From the NCBI RefSeq assembly GCF_000003605.2, contig NW_003136828.1, positions 153,800 to 203,646 on the forward strand: a stretch of 49,847 bases of DNA. Reading direction: 5' to 3'. A program made the position numbers and the translations under genes. Shown here piece by piece: positions 10,834 to 25,800 of this stretch (position 1 is the first letter of the stretch; the number at the start of each line of letters is the position of its first letter). This DNA is from Saccoglossus kowalevskii (taxonomy: Eukaryota; Hemichordata; Enteropneusta; Harrimaniidae). The notes under the pieces are model-generated. The model was not told where the DNA came from. It did not search any database and saw only the letters and a program-made list of their open reading frames with translations.

Positions 10834-13800
10834 GTAAGTTACATGCAATATATACAGTGTGGGCTGAAGCATAGTATTTTCTGTAACATCGTCAGCTGCT
10901 GAATTTGGTATATATTTTACATGCGTCGTTTGCGTCAACTTTTTTTTTTATAATTCAGACTCCTGAAGTAATTAAATGTATTTCTCTAGTTCTAGATATG
11001 TTTCTCTCAACAGTCTTTCTTTCTCATAGCTGTGAGTCTACAGTGATATATTTGTCCTATAGTTCGTTTGGTTTCAAATAAATAAAAATGTAACACTTCA
11101 TTTTTCTTCGGATTGCAGTTTGATCAAATAATTTGATTAGGTCTTCCAGCTGGCTATCCATTTCTTTGTCAAAATACAGTGTTTCATTTCTTCCCCTCAC
11201 CATCTATACCACCGAGATAAAGAATGATTTGAATGTCTTGTCAACATGTAGTGTTATTTCTTCTTTCACTCTTTCCCTGCTAAATTCTTACAGTAATTCT
11301 TCTTGTTTTCACCCTTTTGGCAATATTGTGCCACCATATTTTCTGCCTCTTTTTTCAAATGTGTGCTGTTAACAATTACATTGTTGTGCCACCGTATTTT
11401 TACACTTGCTTCTGTGACACCTGCTGGTTGCTATACAGTGTGATCATGGTAAAAACAATTAATTCAGATTCAATTATGCTCGGTTGCTCTATGCAAAATC
11501 GGTCACTCAAAAGCAAACAATTGCTTTGGTTGGCTCTTTCATTCTAGTCGCTGGATCATTCAAGCGCTTCTGACGTATATTGTAATGGTATCCTTGTAAA
11601 TTTCATTAAGTAACCTCACCATGTCCGGGTTTATATAACACTTATTTATTAGGGTGACACGACGTAGAACAGCATGTACACCCACACTAGTTACTAATTA
11701 CTAAGTAGCACATTGAACAATTGGAAAATTGAAGCTATTAAATTTTCCTTACGGTCACACAGGTGATGTAGAGCCGGTACGTTGTTTTACAAATCTCACT
11801 GACATGTTATCGAGGTTATCATATGAGGATGCATACTATGTTGCTGATAACTACATAAGAAGACAACAAGACGATGAAGGTGTGATGATGGACACATTTA
11901 ACATCATTGATGCACTGGGGTCGGCTGCAACGCACGCAACTCAAATGGCCCTAACTATGAAAGTATTACTAGCAACTCAATCAGATGCTAGCATAATCAT
12001 GGCTGTGTTGCAGCAGTTTGTAAGACTGACTAACCCACCGCCAGAAATATGTGTTGACGTGATTGAGAAGATTGCTTTGGCAGATAAACATAAATTTGAA
12101 GGTGAGAATAACACAATGATCATGGAGGTTAAATTATTTATTATAATTGGAAACTAATGCTAACAACAGTAGAATATATAGAACAAGAACATTAATTTCT
12201 TAGTGTCACATAAGTTACTTGGTGACATAAATAGAATATCTGCTTTGTGTTAATTGCGGAAAAAAGAATGGAATATATCATGTGATATAAATCAATATAA
12301 TGAATACAATTCAGACCCAATGTATGTTATTTCTGTTTTCAGATAAGAAGGATTATTATTACGTTAAAAATAGAGCAATTTTGGTACTCGGATCTGTGGC
12401 AAAGACGTTGAAAGGGTATGACGTTAAAAGATACCGTGAACTTGTGGATACCATGGAGAAGCGACTCGCAGAAAATGNNNNNNNNNNNNNNNNNNNNNNN
12501 NNNNNNNNNNNNNNNNNNNNNNNNNNNTGGACAATTCCTAATAATCAACTATATGGATACATTTACAACGAGGCTGCTGTGATACTTTCACTTGGTACTG
12601 CTCAAAGCGAGTCGTCATTCAAATTGTTTGTCCATTATCTCAACAACGTCGACTATCACCATCAAATCCGAAAAGCTGCATTATTTTCTGTGGCAAGATA
12701 CAACACAGTTGAGGTAAAAAGTAACCGCTATAAATAAGCAAAAGATTGTACAAGATTCATGCGTATTTATAATTGAACAGCATTAAACATAGTTATGAAT
12801 GTTATACAACTTCACAGGCTGCAGAACTGCTGTTTGTGGTATACAGCTCAGATATCTCTGACAATTTGCGACACGAAGCGCTCAAAGAATTAGAAATACA
12901 TCCATACCGTGGTCACTTAGAAGAAAATATACACAGGTATTACACATAATATTATGCTTACATTTCGCATAATAACTATTAGATACTATCCGTCAGTACA
13001 TTTCAATGTGATGTACCAAAGAATGCAATGTGTTATAGGTGAAATTATCGGAGATAGTAGCATGGTCCACCACCCGCGAAAAAGAAAGGACACCGGGTCG
13101 GTCATGGTCCTAATAAATCAAGTCAAGGCATTTTGGCAAAATGATAACATTTAAAACGTTATTAGAGCAACCTAAGTATGTGAAGTAATTTGACAATATA
13201 ACAAATTAGATTTTTTACCATACGCATTTATTTCAGAACTTCAAAGACATCCAATTATACAAATGTGAAAAAATCTATCCCATTAACAAGTAACACGTAC
13301 GAGGGACGGGTTTTTGATGTGTCTCCAGAAGATCTGGATTGGCACAGCGATTTTGGCACTATATTTATAGGTGGAACATACGCTGTTGATGCCGAAAACA
13401 AGTACATTGTTACCGTTGGTAAGTACATCTATTATTTAGATACTTACATGCTTCGTGAATTACGTTTTCACAATATGTGCTAAACAAATATTGTTGCTGG
13501 AATGATTTGTTTTATTTCATTTCACCAGAAAACTTCAGAAGCCTTGCTGAATTAAACTCAAATACTGATTCGTCTATCAGAGGTCGCATACTCCGGATGG
13601 ACATTTTTTCTAATTTTGTCAGGATGGAAACTAACGTAAAAGGTACCATTGAATATGACGGAAATGTCTTGCAGGCAAGTTATACTTCTTGAATTTAGTT
13701 CATGACAGTTAATGTGATCTAATGTTAATCTGATATGGCATTAACTATATAACATTAAAATTTCGCACAGGAATGGGATTACAACATGATAGAACAACGA

Positions 13801-16800
13801 ACGCATCATTACGATGAAGTTGTTTACAAAGTAATTGGCGATCTTCGCGATCCGATAACCAACTTTACCGAATTGATGTTTCAAGATGACAAGTCACCAA
13901 GGGAGTTATTCACAAACCTAGCACTAGCAGCTGGAAAATTAATTGACGATGTGAAAGATCTGCGCAGAACTGCCAGGGTAGCAACACGTACAGTTGGGTC
14001 TTATAGTGATCTCTCCGTTGTCTACCTAGACGTATTAAATATTGTGGAAAGGGTCGATAGTCTGTTCAACAATATGAAATCTGATGTCATGGACTTCTAC
14101 AATGTTAGTTTTTCTTAGTTAGCTATTCGGCTAATTGATACTTACCTGTTATATCTCATACGTGTTTTACATAGGGTTTACTAATATTGCATTCGTTATT
14201 TAAATATGTTTCAGAACATTATAGACTTGTTGGAAGTGAATATTCCATGGGGAATACAGCAACTCGAAGACGCTTTGAAATCATCACATTTTGCAATAGA
14301 GAAGTTGTTTGACTCACCAAATGTTGGTATAGCGGATACACGAAAGATGGTGTTGAAGTAAGGAGCAACGTTTATGCTAGAATGTGGTGGCAACAAATAA
14401 GTTAAAACTAGTGTAGTATAGGAAAAATTATCTAATATTCTCTGATATTTTTCTTCGTTCAGCTAGAAACAATACTAGTTACGTAAAAGCAATTTCATTT
14501 ACGCGGCATTTACGCCACGAGTTTCGTCCCCAGCTGAATGAAAAAAAATAATATAAATAATGTTATTATCACCAGTCACAGGTAGCATAGTGCTTGTTGC
14601 GTCAGACTCATGGTCGGTAGACCCAATATTAAATCCTACCTCAGGCTGTATACGAAAAGGGTCTACCCCTACCCTGGGTAAATGTGTCAATGGGAATGGA
14701 CTCAATGGGTAGGCCAATATCCACTGGCCGGGATTCATTCACTAATGAATGCGACTATGGGGGAACCTTGGTTAAGTTCTGAGAAGTCGCCCACGGATTT
14801 CATAGGCTTACGTGTGGTGGCGTCATTTCAATGAAACGTGACACGTTTTCAGAGATTTAACGTGGTGTTTTATTACTTTGGGGATGCTAATTTATATAGT
14901 TTATTGAAAATAGTTTGTAACTAAATTTCTTCGTTTTATAATTTTCTGTAACCACGTTCAAATGTAAAAACTTGTTCTGTTTATTCCGAGAACTCGGGGA
15001 AAACAGTTCCGTCTTGGCATAGACAAGGTTTCAATGACGTAGATAACCAGGGTATGAAACAGTATTTTCTGTGCACCGGGGAAGAGCGTGGCTTGAGCTT
15101 GTAATAATTGTGAACCGTCACTACCTAAAAACACTTGATTCCCGGTCGTGTCACAAAGCCACGTATCACATATTAACTTTTATCTCATGATAACGAGCAT
15201 TTCGTATCACACGGTCACGTTGTCCGCAGGTAACTTTGTAAATCATTATCAATTTCTATAGTTACTACAATAATTATTATTTGAGATAAGGGTTGATTAT
15301 TTTAATTACAAATAATAAGTTCTATAAGTTTTTATAATTCATAATGATTAAAGTAATCCAACATGTCCGGAATTGACAGTATTTGCCAAACAGAGACATA
15401 CATATAGATACCACTAACAGATAATGCAGTACAAACAGTCCATGGAGTATGAAGTTACCGGGTGGTACGGAATGACTATGTGGTACAAATTGACCATGTG
15501 ATAAAAATTGACCATGTGGTACTAAACAATTGTGTGGTAAGAAGTTATTATGTGATATGAAGTAGTAATGTTGTATCAACTGCCGTGCGACTGAAGTGAC
15601 GTGAGATGAAGTGCTTTTTGAACGGCGTATACTATGCAATTATGTTTGTCCTACACTTTTCTTTTTATTATGTTTTAGGCAAAAGGCTGCTATAGACGAA
15701 ATTGGAGTTTCTATGTTCAACATTTCCAAATCCTCATTGTTAGCAGGTAGCAGTTTGCATTTTTTTTCAACCAGTGACGTTGTACGTACACTTATGGTAG
15801 ATATTCTGCACATCCAGGATTCCTGGTCAAATACAGAGGACATTTCAAACAAGCCTATTGAAACTGATCCATATCTCATGTTCTTAGGAGAAAACAAAGT
15901 AAGTGATACCACTTTATAGCGATAGCCTTCTTTGTTTCTGTTATTGACCATATATTGTATATATATATATACGTGTGTGTGTGTGTCAGTTGTAGTCGTA
16001 TTTCCGCACTAAATAATACGTGTATTTGATTGGAAATTTTCCTTATTAATAATCGTATTTCCCTAAAAATGTAAACACGTAAAGATCGTATTTTTATATA
16101 AGACTACAGTCAAATTGTCTACATTGAAGACTGTGAACGATGTCCTGCAAGACGTAATGGCACCTCTGAATGGTCTAGATATGGTTGTTAATCCCTTTCT
16201 AAAATCGTACTCTGACGCAGTGAACATATTCAGGGATATGAAAAACAAGTTCGAAGAAGTGAAAAGGGGGTAAGCTGTATAACACAAATATAACTTCACT
16301 TCACGCTCGTTAATACTGATATACCGTCTATAATACAAACCTCTGATACAATTTAAGAACAAATAATGTATGTCAAATAACTGTATAGATTTCTAAATTA
16401 TATGTAAATTTATACAGGTTTGAAGTTTCTAAGTCGCTCATTAATTCAGTATTTGGTCCAAAGATTGCCAAAGCATTCCCACGTAAGATTGGCAACACAA
16501 CATGTGGGTTTGGATATTATCCAACGACAGTAGATGGTACACAACCTGGAATAGATCTCGAAGTAGAGGTGAATGCTGTAAGGACTTATGCCATTTATCT
16601 TACAAAAAATACACCACAATGATTATTTAACAAACAACATTACACTATTTATTAACAGTTAACAATATTTCCCTTGTTTTTATTAAATAGGCTTTAGTAG
16701 CTCCTTTTGATGGATTCGCCAAAGTAACTGCTAACCAGCAAGTGAGCATTTTTATGTATACCCAAGATATATCAAATGAAATCGGTGACATAGAAGTGAT

Positions 16801-19800
16801 CATATCACCCGTGCAAATTGAAAAAAACAGAGAGAACCATCCGGTAAGTTGTTTGATGGCATAGGAATTTTAAACAAATATGAGGATTGTAATTGTTATT
16901 CATATGATATGATATGATATGTTGTCGTGTTTATGCAGGTATATAAAGGTGAGGTGATCGGCACAGTGCTAAAGTCTAATTGTTCACCGAATATTATCCA
17001 TCTAACAATGACAAGAATAGGCGAAAACAAGTATCTAAATCCCCAACCTTTTTTGGAGAGAAGAGATGTCAATAGCACTTGGAAAGAAGAAGATAATGCT
17101 TATTTTCATTACTTCCTGGTAGGTTTTGTCACCACAAATGTCACATTACTGTCTTCCTGGTATTTTGGGGGGTTATTCGGTAGAACGACTTAGCTTGGCA
17201 GTTCTGGGTCAACTGGAGGATTTCGCGCACCAGGGAACAAAAATAACACACCAGTTGTTTAGTTCAAGTGCATATTTCCTATGTCATCTAAAACTGAAAG
17301 AAGGTAACTAAACTTCGTGTTTTGAGTGTATTTAATATTTATATCTGTCAGTTTATTCCAATATCAACTGGACCGTATGTCGGAGACCCGTATGAAAAGG
17401 ACACGTCGCCGACTAGAGTGGCAAGGCCAATATCATTATCACCATCATTATCATCGACGAATCACTCTAGATCTGCGTATTTATTTGAACGGTATCAAAA
17501 TCAATCTCAATGTTATAGAAATCCAGGTATGTTATTAGAATGTTACTACGAGTACAACAAATGTACTTTTGTTCACTAATTACGTAGGGTTATCTTCAAC
17601 ATTATATTTCTATAATAATATAATATTTAACAAGATAACCTAAATATTCTTTATCTATATATTACATTTTAGCTTGTTATACAACGTCATGTTTGTCATT
17701 TGTTTTCAGAACAAAGCTTACTTCCAGAAATTGATGAATTGGGACCCAGTGAATCGTTCAAGGTCGGGCAGATCACCCTTGAACAGGTGTTCAACTACAT
17801 TGAAGCAAATGATGATGACGATCTCAAGAATGTGTTCTCAAGATTAATAAATATGACACTGGTATGTACTAGAGTTAATATTATTAACAGTTCATAGACA
17901 GAAAGGGAATACCCTTCGTCCGCTAGAGGTATTTTCCAAGTTTGCAAATTAAGTTGACATGTGTGTGTGTTTAGCAAATTTTAATGTTCATTACAAAATC
18001 TTAGAAATATAAAGAAATAAAAAAAAACTATATTTCATAGCAAGAGTATCGGGTGAACCAAGATGTTGGTCAGACTTGTTAACCCATTCATGTAATTATA
18101 TATTATTTAAACAAAATATTTGATTAACACATATTTACATTTTGCTTTTAAATCAGTGTATTGGTTAGGTAATTCATTTTGTGTAATTAGTATATACAAC
18201 ATAGTAAAATGATCTCACTTCGATCGTTGATTCCAGCTCAGTAACTTTATCACTATTATCATAGAGTGTAAATTAATAAAGCTATTATATAAATAATATG
18301 GTGTATAGCAATAGTTACTTCACATTTCAACTAACTGACTATGTATTTGTCACATAATGTTATTTCTCAGATTGCATTAAATAATGATACTTGTGTGCGA
18401 CCAGAAGAGTTGGACAATGTTCAATTGAGGTTGGCATTAAATCAAAGGGGTGTTCTGTCTTACGGTAATCGAAACCGATTGATATCACAGTTCAAAATCT
18501 CAGATAAAGGTATATTCAATTCATAACTTTTATTCTTATGTTTAAAACGATACCATTAGTCAAGTTCTTTGCAAAATACCTCGCAACTACACCATCAAGA
18601 TTGAACTAACTGACACATGGTTGTCTATTTAGGATGTACAGATATAGTCAAGGGAATATCGCCAAATACGTGGTGTCGATTTGATGATAGATGTCTTAGT
18701 GCCCAGTGCTGCACAGACGTTCAGTTTATGTCAAGTTATTATACATGCATCCAGGTCGATGTGAAGCTTGATACATGCAGACAATCAGTCACACTACAGG
18801 CAAATACTTGGACAATACATTTGAATCTTACAGCAAATGAAACAGGTAAACCTAATGTTGTGTAATCGACAAATATTACAAATTGGGTTGCCCATATGTT
18901 TTCCTGGAATGTATGTATACCCGTGTATGATATGACTGGTTTTAACACAAATAAATGAAGCAATATAAGCTAGCATGCTCCCCTCAACGTATTATCATAT
19001 TCTTCGTTGTAATTTTTCCCCCTGAATCACGCCTATGTTGTATATGAAAATAGATATGGTTATGCAGATATTATAGAGCACACTGTTTTGTGTTGTTTTA
19101 AGAGCAGATAATACTCTCCTGCAATCGTTTAAGTCATTTATCTATAATTGGTCAAATTCAATTTTGAATTGAATGCATTACTTTTTTGTACTCTGATGGC
19201 TCTGTTGAATTTCACGTATGGCATGTTAATGTATTAAATGAACCACAGTGTTATGAAACGCTATGAATGTACTTGAGCAAGCTGTCAATGGTCTCGTGAA
19301 GTGCAATTCATGAACATATACCATCATTTATTATACAAATAATGAATGTGAATTACTGTTTAAAGTGTCACAGGCTATTTATTCCTCTTGTTCAGTTTTC
19401 TTGTTTCGATAATTACCATTTGGCCTCGCTGATTGATAAGCTTTGATTTCTCTGGTAAGTCGGCGTAAAAAATATGAAACTGTCATCACATAGTGAATTT
19501 TATTTTATTTCTTTTGTTTGCTTCTTGTGTATGCTTCAGCATATTTTTACCGAAAATTTTACATTTGTCATCGCAGCCTACGAAGACGCTGTCAGGAATA
19601 TACCCGTTGAGCGTATTGCGAATGGAGAATACAGATTGTTATATAGAGTTATCAAAACTGGCACAAGAGTTGAGGTGATTATTTAGTTTAGTTTATTCTT
19701 GTGCTCATTGTAATGGTTGACTGGTTGACTACATTTATTAAAAATATTATTTTAATATTATAATAATATTTTTGTTACTATTATTACAGGTAACATTGCA

Positions 19801-22800
19801 ATCTACAGTGTGCTCTGCAAATATTGATGAGTGTACAGAAAAAACGACTATTATTGATAAAGCGGTTTTCACGATGACTGATGAATGCTTTCATAATGCC
19901 ACTCCTGCACCCCAATTAGAATATAGTTCGGAAGGTGTGTATTGATCTAAACTTCATGGGTCAGCAGCCAGGGTCGGGATTGGCGGTGTATTCAGAGTAA
20001 ATTTTTGTAGTATTATCAAATAGTAGCAATTAGTAAACCTAGTAGATGGCGTAGGTGAAAAAGTAAATATCAAAATGTTGAGCTCGAACATGTAATCATG
20101 TAGCATCACCCACAAGCGGTGAATGATGACGAAATGCTAACATTTCTGGTTGGAAAATTTATGATATTCATATGCCGTGAAGATAATAATTCTACTTGAA
20201 CATAAACCGTTTATTTACACTTTTATCATTTTGCTTAGTTCATTGTTGCATACATTTACTTTTATATTTTTTTATCTCAGATCTGAAAAAGCTTACACTT
20301 GTGGAATTCGAACGCATTCTGGATTTGTACAACAAACCAGACGATGAAATAACAGCGTTTATGTCGAGGCTTCGAGCTGATTACAGAAGCGCGGTACGTT
20401 TCCAGTAACAAAATAAATTGTTTTAATTGTTTAAATTGTTGGTTCTAATTTGGTCCTGAAACGAATCAATCACAAATCTAACATTATCTATCACGCACGT
20501 ATAAATGCCTACATATCTCGGCACACAGATGTAACACACATTTTAGAAATTCTATATTTAATATCCCTCTATACGGAAATCGGAAACAATGTAATTGCAT
20601 GTGATGAATATATAATTTTACGATATTCTCGGTTTTCGCAGTATATATTGGGAACGGAATGTTACCAAGCATGTGCTATATTTGTATTGAAATCACTACA
20701 CCCTTCCAAGTTTTCGAAAACGCGTCCTGTTATACTGTGAATACATGCATGCTTGTGAATGTTTGTAATTTGCCGCTGCTTCTTTTGACTTTATTTCACG
20801 TATTTGTATACACAAGGAATGTTTATGAGTAATGCATTGTTCGGAGGGTTTATTGGTGGTGTCTATCTTTTGAAAGGAACATCGTACTCAAAACAACGGG
20901 AACGTGACGCACAAATCCGATCTTTGTGAGACTACGCCATATCACGGTCACCATTGATATTTTTTCGGATAAGCCTCACTGTACAGTCATCCTGTCGTTG
21001 TCTCAACCGAAGAGTGGCACACGGAACGTCAAACATTTATTTTGCTGGCGCTTGGTCACCTTAACTGCTCTGTGCTGGGTTGGGGGCGTTGAGATATTCT
21101 TAGGTGTTTGGGGTTCATCATGTAGATTATTACAAGACAAAATCGACATGTGTCGCTGCTTATTCATGGAATCAATGGAAAAGTGCATGATTCTTTGCAC
21201 ATTGCGATGTCCAGACAACTCCATGATCTTAGTTGATGATAAACCGCGATCGTATAGATGCTGAGTTGTTGTTTTTCTGACATTGTGACTTGTTTTCTCC
21301 GCCGGAAAATGCAGGTTTTTGGCAGATTCTTTTCATCAGCGTGTCAAGTTCATTGACTCTCGTGGGTTGTCGTTTGAAACACATTCTTCTGTGAGGATAA
21401 TAATTGATAGCCAGATGAAAAAGGAAAGTATCGTGCATAACTTATTTGGCGCAGAGTCGCATGTTGCTCGTTAGAACGAACGAGCATCGATCATGGTTTC
21501 CCACAATGACAAACGCTTTAGATGTATATGGCCGTGCCTGCTGTCTACATTGAATTGGCTGTTGTACATAAGTGGGCATTATCAACCATTTCATAAACTG
21601 GTTAACTGCATTGTTATTGTTTTTGTTGTCGGTTTCTTTTTCTCGCTAACTTTAATTTGACCTCTTGACGACAATTTTTCGAGCTAAGACTACATGAACA
21701 TATTAAAAAGAAAGTCTCATTTCTTTCATCACAGGAAAAAATATTTATTTTAAATAACTAAAAAAAACTATTCACATGTTTCATAATCATGTGATGATAC
21801 ACAATGTATGCATATATGGTAACATGTGATCAACGTTGTAATATTTGTAGTATGTGACGATAACGCAGTATGATTAATGAATACGAAGATTACATATAAT
21901 GATAGTAACGGATCTAGTACATAGTCTTTATGTGTTATATTTTTTAGCTGATTGCAAACATCGATGTTTCTATATCTCCATTGCATCCAAATGAGTTCAG
22001 CCGTTCAACTACAGTGGTTGATTCTTCTAGTACGACACATGCTTATCATCGAAATTTCGATGTTCTTCATATAGAACTACCATCATTTAAAATTTGGATT
22101 TTTAAATTTCAATTTGGTAGGTAGTCGAATGTTCCTTATCCAGTGCAATTTCGTATCGTACATCGTTTCGTGTTGTATTATTACTTTTGAATTGCCTGAT
22201 AGATTACTTGCGCTGCGTTTTTAAATCACGCTCCACTATTATAGCTGAATAATTTCACTATTAATGCAGGTTACAAGTTAACGCTACAGACAACAGCCAG
22301 CTCTGAACTCTCGCTAGAACTTGATTCATTCAAATTGAAGGTTTGTGCAACATATTTTTAGTATACATAGATGCAAATTTACTTAGACTGAATCATTTGT
22401 AAAAAGCGATGACGGAATCGTCAAATAATTTAGTATTCATGACCTGATACTCTCGTTTCAAATATCAATACTCAAATAGCCCGTAGAATTTCCTATACAA
22501 ATTCCACGATATTTTGACAGAGTTTGAATCCACATTTGGTATTTTCATAGTGTCACATATAAAACACAATTGTAACCATTTAAGATCCCGGACGGCTATT
22601 TTAAAACATAACTCTAATTTGTAGCCTTCGCTTTATAAATATTTAAATGTTACATTTACATTTGGTAATTGATCCTGATTTGTTCAAATTAACAAGGAAT
22701 CCACATCTTTATTTTACCATTAATTGTATAATAATTCAAAAATTTAGAATAAGTCATGGGATATAGATTGTACTTTTTTGTTTTGGCATGATATAACTTA

Positions 22801-25800
22801 TTTGACTGTATCATGTTCGCCGAATCGTTGTCTGTCATATACTGTATCTGAAATCGTCGTAGTTTACAGGCGTTTTGTTATAAACTTCTATGACAATTGT
22901 CTATGTTTCAGGGTGGACTACAAGTTCGAATTACTGCGGAATCTGGTGGTTATGTCAAAATAGGTCCCAGCATTTTACATGGTGAACTGTCGGCTGGTGG
23001 AACATTTGGAACCGGATTCGACAACTGCAAAACTATTATCGATCGCTCTGACAAGGCATTTCAAAACAGGTGAGTTTTAATTCATTAGATTGCAAGGCAG
23101 TTATAATGTCTATTCAAACACACTAAATGCATCAGTATTTGTGTTTTATTGGGTAAGATTGTTATGTATGTGTTGTTTTCACTTGCACTTGCTTTTGCAT
23201 ATCCAAAAATTCATTCAAGTAGCACTGTTTTGCTATTATTACTTGACATGAGGTCATCCCCAATTATGTGTTGGGCATCATTTTCGGTACTTCAAGCTTC
23301 CTCCCCAGACATACTTCAGACAATACACAGCATTTGCTAATGGTGGTTATGCTGTTTGCAGCAAAAAACATATGATATCCACATGTGAGAATGTGGATCA
23401 GTGTTTATATTCAAAATGCCAATTCAATTGCATCAAAACCCGTCTAAAAACAGATGATTTTCTACGGTAATTATTGTAGCTCTAGGCGGCTAAAGTTTGT
23501 ATTTCTACATACAAATGACATTACACGGGATCCATGAAATAATCAGGTCATGCTGCCCGGTGTTGGGGACCTGAATAAAAAATGATTCTGCCGTTAAATT
23601 CAAATTTATGTTTACATTCTCATTAATCTTGTTAATGTGTTTGCTTCTTTTGAACAAAATTGCCGGAAATAGCAAAACTTCAAACTCATGTTAATAATTT
23701 TTTTTAGAGAATTGTTGCTTATTTTGGTCACAAATATCGTTTGTTTTGATCATTGATATCCAAGATGAAACTTTGTTTCAATGAAAAGCAAATGAATATG
23801 AAAAGGGTAATTCAAATTGTTTTGAAGGCAAAAGCAAATGTCAGCTTGCTCTGCCTTGTTTAAATTTACAATGTCTTTAACAATTATCCACACGTGTATT
23901 GCAACAGTAAACGAAAAATAAACTTTCATTTCAATTGTGTTTCCTAAATTCCAGTATTGAGAATGTTTTAACTGAAAACACTGTAGCTTTTTGGTTGCAA
24001 CTTCAAGTAATAAGCGACCCACCTATAGTGCGTTCATGGACATTGCTGAGCAAAAAAATTCCACTCTGGTCGTCAAATCGTAACAAGCATAGTGATGTAA
24101 GCTCTAGGATACAAGTAGAAACATTAGATGTCAGTGCTCCGTTGCAAAATAAACTAACAAATGTAAGTATAGTCATTACATTTATGAAAAATCTTTTGCA
24201 AAAATGCTTGAAATATATTCGGCTAACGGACATCGAAGTAATGTGAATAACTTACCCTTTCAATAATTGCACTGTGTTTTACAATTTTATTTTGCTATAG
24301 GGAAATTACAATCTCACATCACCAGCTAGCAATCCATGTCGAGTGTATCAAATTGCAGACAGGGACTATACACAACCGGCTTACGAGTTGACTATCTCAG
24401 CTTGGGATGACGAATCGGCAGTGTCAGTCACTTATTGCATCGGATCATACAACAGTGGGTGTGATGTTGCCAACAACTTACTTATGAGTCAAACATCAGT
24501 CATAGAGCCAAGAGTAAGCTTCCAATTTAGTTGATCGTATAATTAAATAATTTAAATATGAAACAATACTAAATTGGCATTGTCATTTCCTCTCAAGATT
24601 ATGGTAGATGGGATGCCATTGTATTATACTGCTACATTGTCCAATCAAGGTGATTTGTCAATTACTGCAACATGTGACCTCCAAACATATGACCTTACAA
24701 TTCCAAGTGGTAGAGTGACTCCAGATTTTCTATCGTCAAGCCATCCATCTATTCTACGAGCTTCCTCTGTAATAAATGAAGACTCTGAACTGACGTCTCA
24801 ATGGGTAATTACAATTCCAAATACATTAGGGAGTTAAAATAGTCGATGTACTATTTCGAATGCCGCGCAATTTAAATTCAGCTGGGATTGTGGTGACTGT
24901 GCAGATGAGCATCTACAAGTCTAAAAAATGTACTCACTGAAGTTCACTGCATAATTGATGAGATCATGTGACACTAATAGTTACTCAATTGTATTCATTA
25001 GCTGGAATATTATATGCTGAAAGGTCTTGAACAACCCTCTGAAATTGTTAACATTTTAGTCATGATATTATGTCAAATGCGACTCTTGTACTATGCCGGT
25101 CTTCTAGTTGATATATTAAAGTCAACAGATATATTACTGTGCATACTATATATTATTATTTTTAGGAGGCGATTGGTTTTGGATTGGGTGTCTACGGATG
25201 TCAAGTTATTCAATGGGTAGAGTTGAATTCAAAGCTGTTGAAAAAAAATGTCAGTGGTGCCATTTCAACAGAACAAGACAGTCTTCAGTATTTCACTCAT
25301 CCACAAGATGGCAGATTGAACGCAGAACCATTCGAGACGATTACTGTAAGATATGATTACTTATGTGGCGAAGAATGTCTGTCATATCCAGCTACAAAGT
25401 GTTTGAGTTTCAACTATGACTATGGTGACAATGAAATATGTGAACTTCTGCAGGATATCCAAGGAGAATATGACATCCATAAAGTAAGTTGGTGTAGGTG
25501 TTATTGTTCTAAGACATTACATTAGTAAATAAATACTAATCTCATTCACTGTCAATTGAATGTTATCACTATTTTTCATTTCTTCACATTTTGTTGGCTT
25601 TCAGAGTGGAGCATTCAAACATTTTGAGCGTATAGGTGTAGGATATACTGCTGAACATAGTTACTCTAACTTAACTTTAAATCACGGTAAACTGTACTAT
25701 TTCAACCTCTATTCAGAAAACGTTTTAGGTATGTTATTTTATTTATATTTATCTATTTTGTGAAACCTATTGTTGACTCCCAATGTAAGCATTATTCGGC

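Noticed and set aside
11588-11596. GTATCCTT, the U12-type donor consensus
   Set aside because: It lies in the middle of intron 9, not at an exon end, so it is a chance match.
14140-14160. ATACTTACCTG-like string suggesting a U1 snRNA start
   Set aside because: The sequence after the first 11 bases does not follow U1, and it lies just after an exon.
20926-21264. 112-codon plus-strand open frame in intron 29
   Set aside because: It is the antisense shadow of the recombinase remnant, which has clear family motifs on the minus strand.
23149-23340. 63-codon open frame with a signal-peptide-like start in intron 32
   Set aside because: No family match or splice context. Hydrophobic starts are common by chance in AT-rich DNA.
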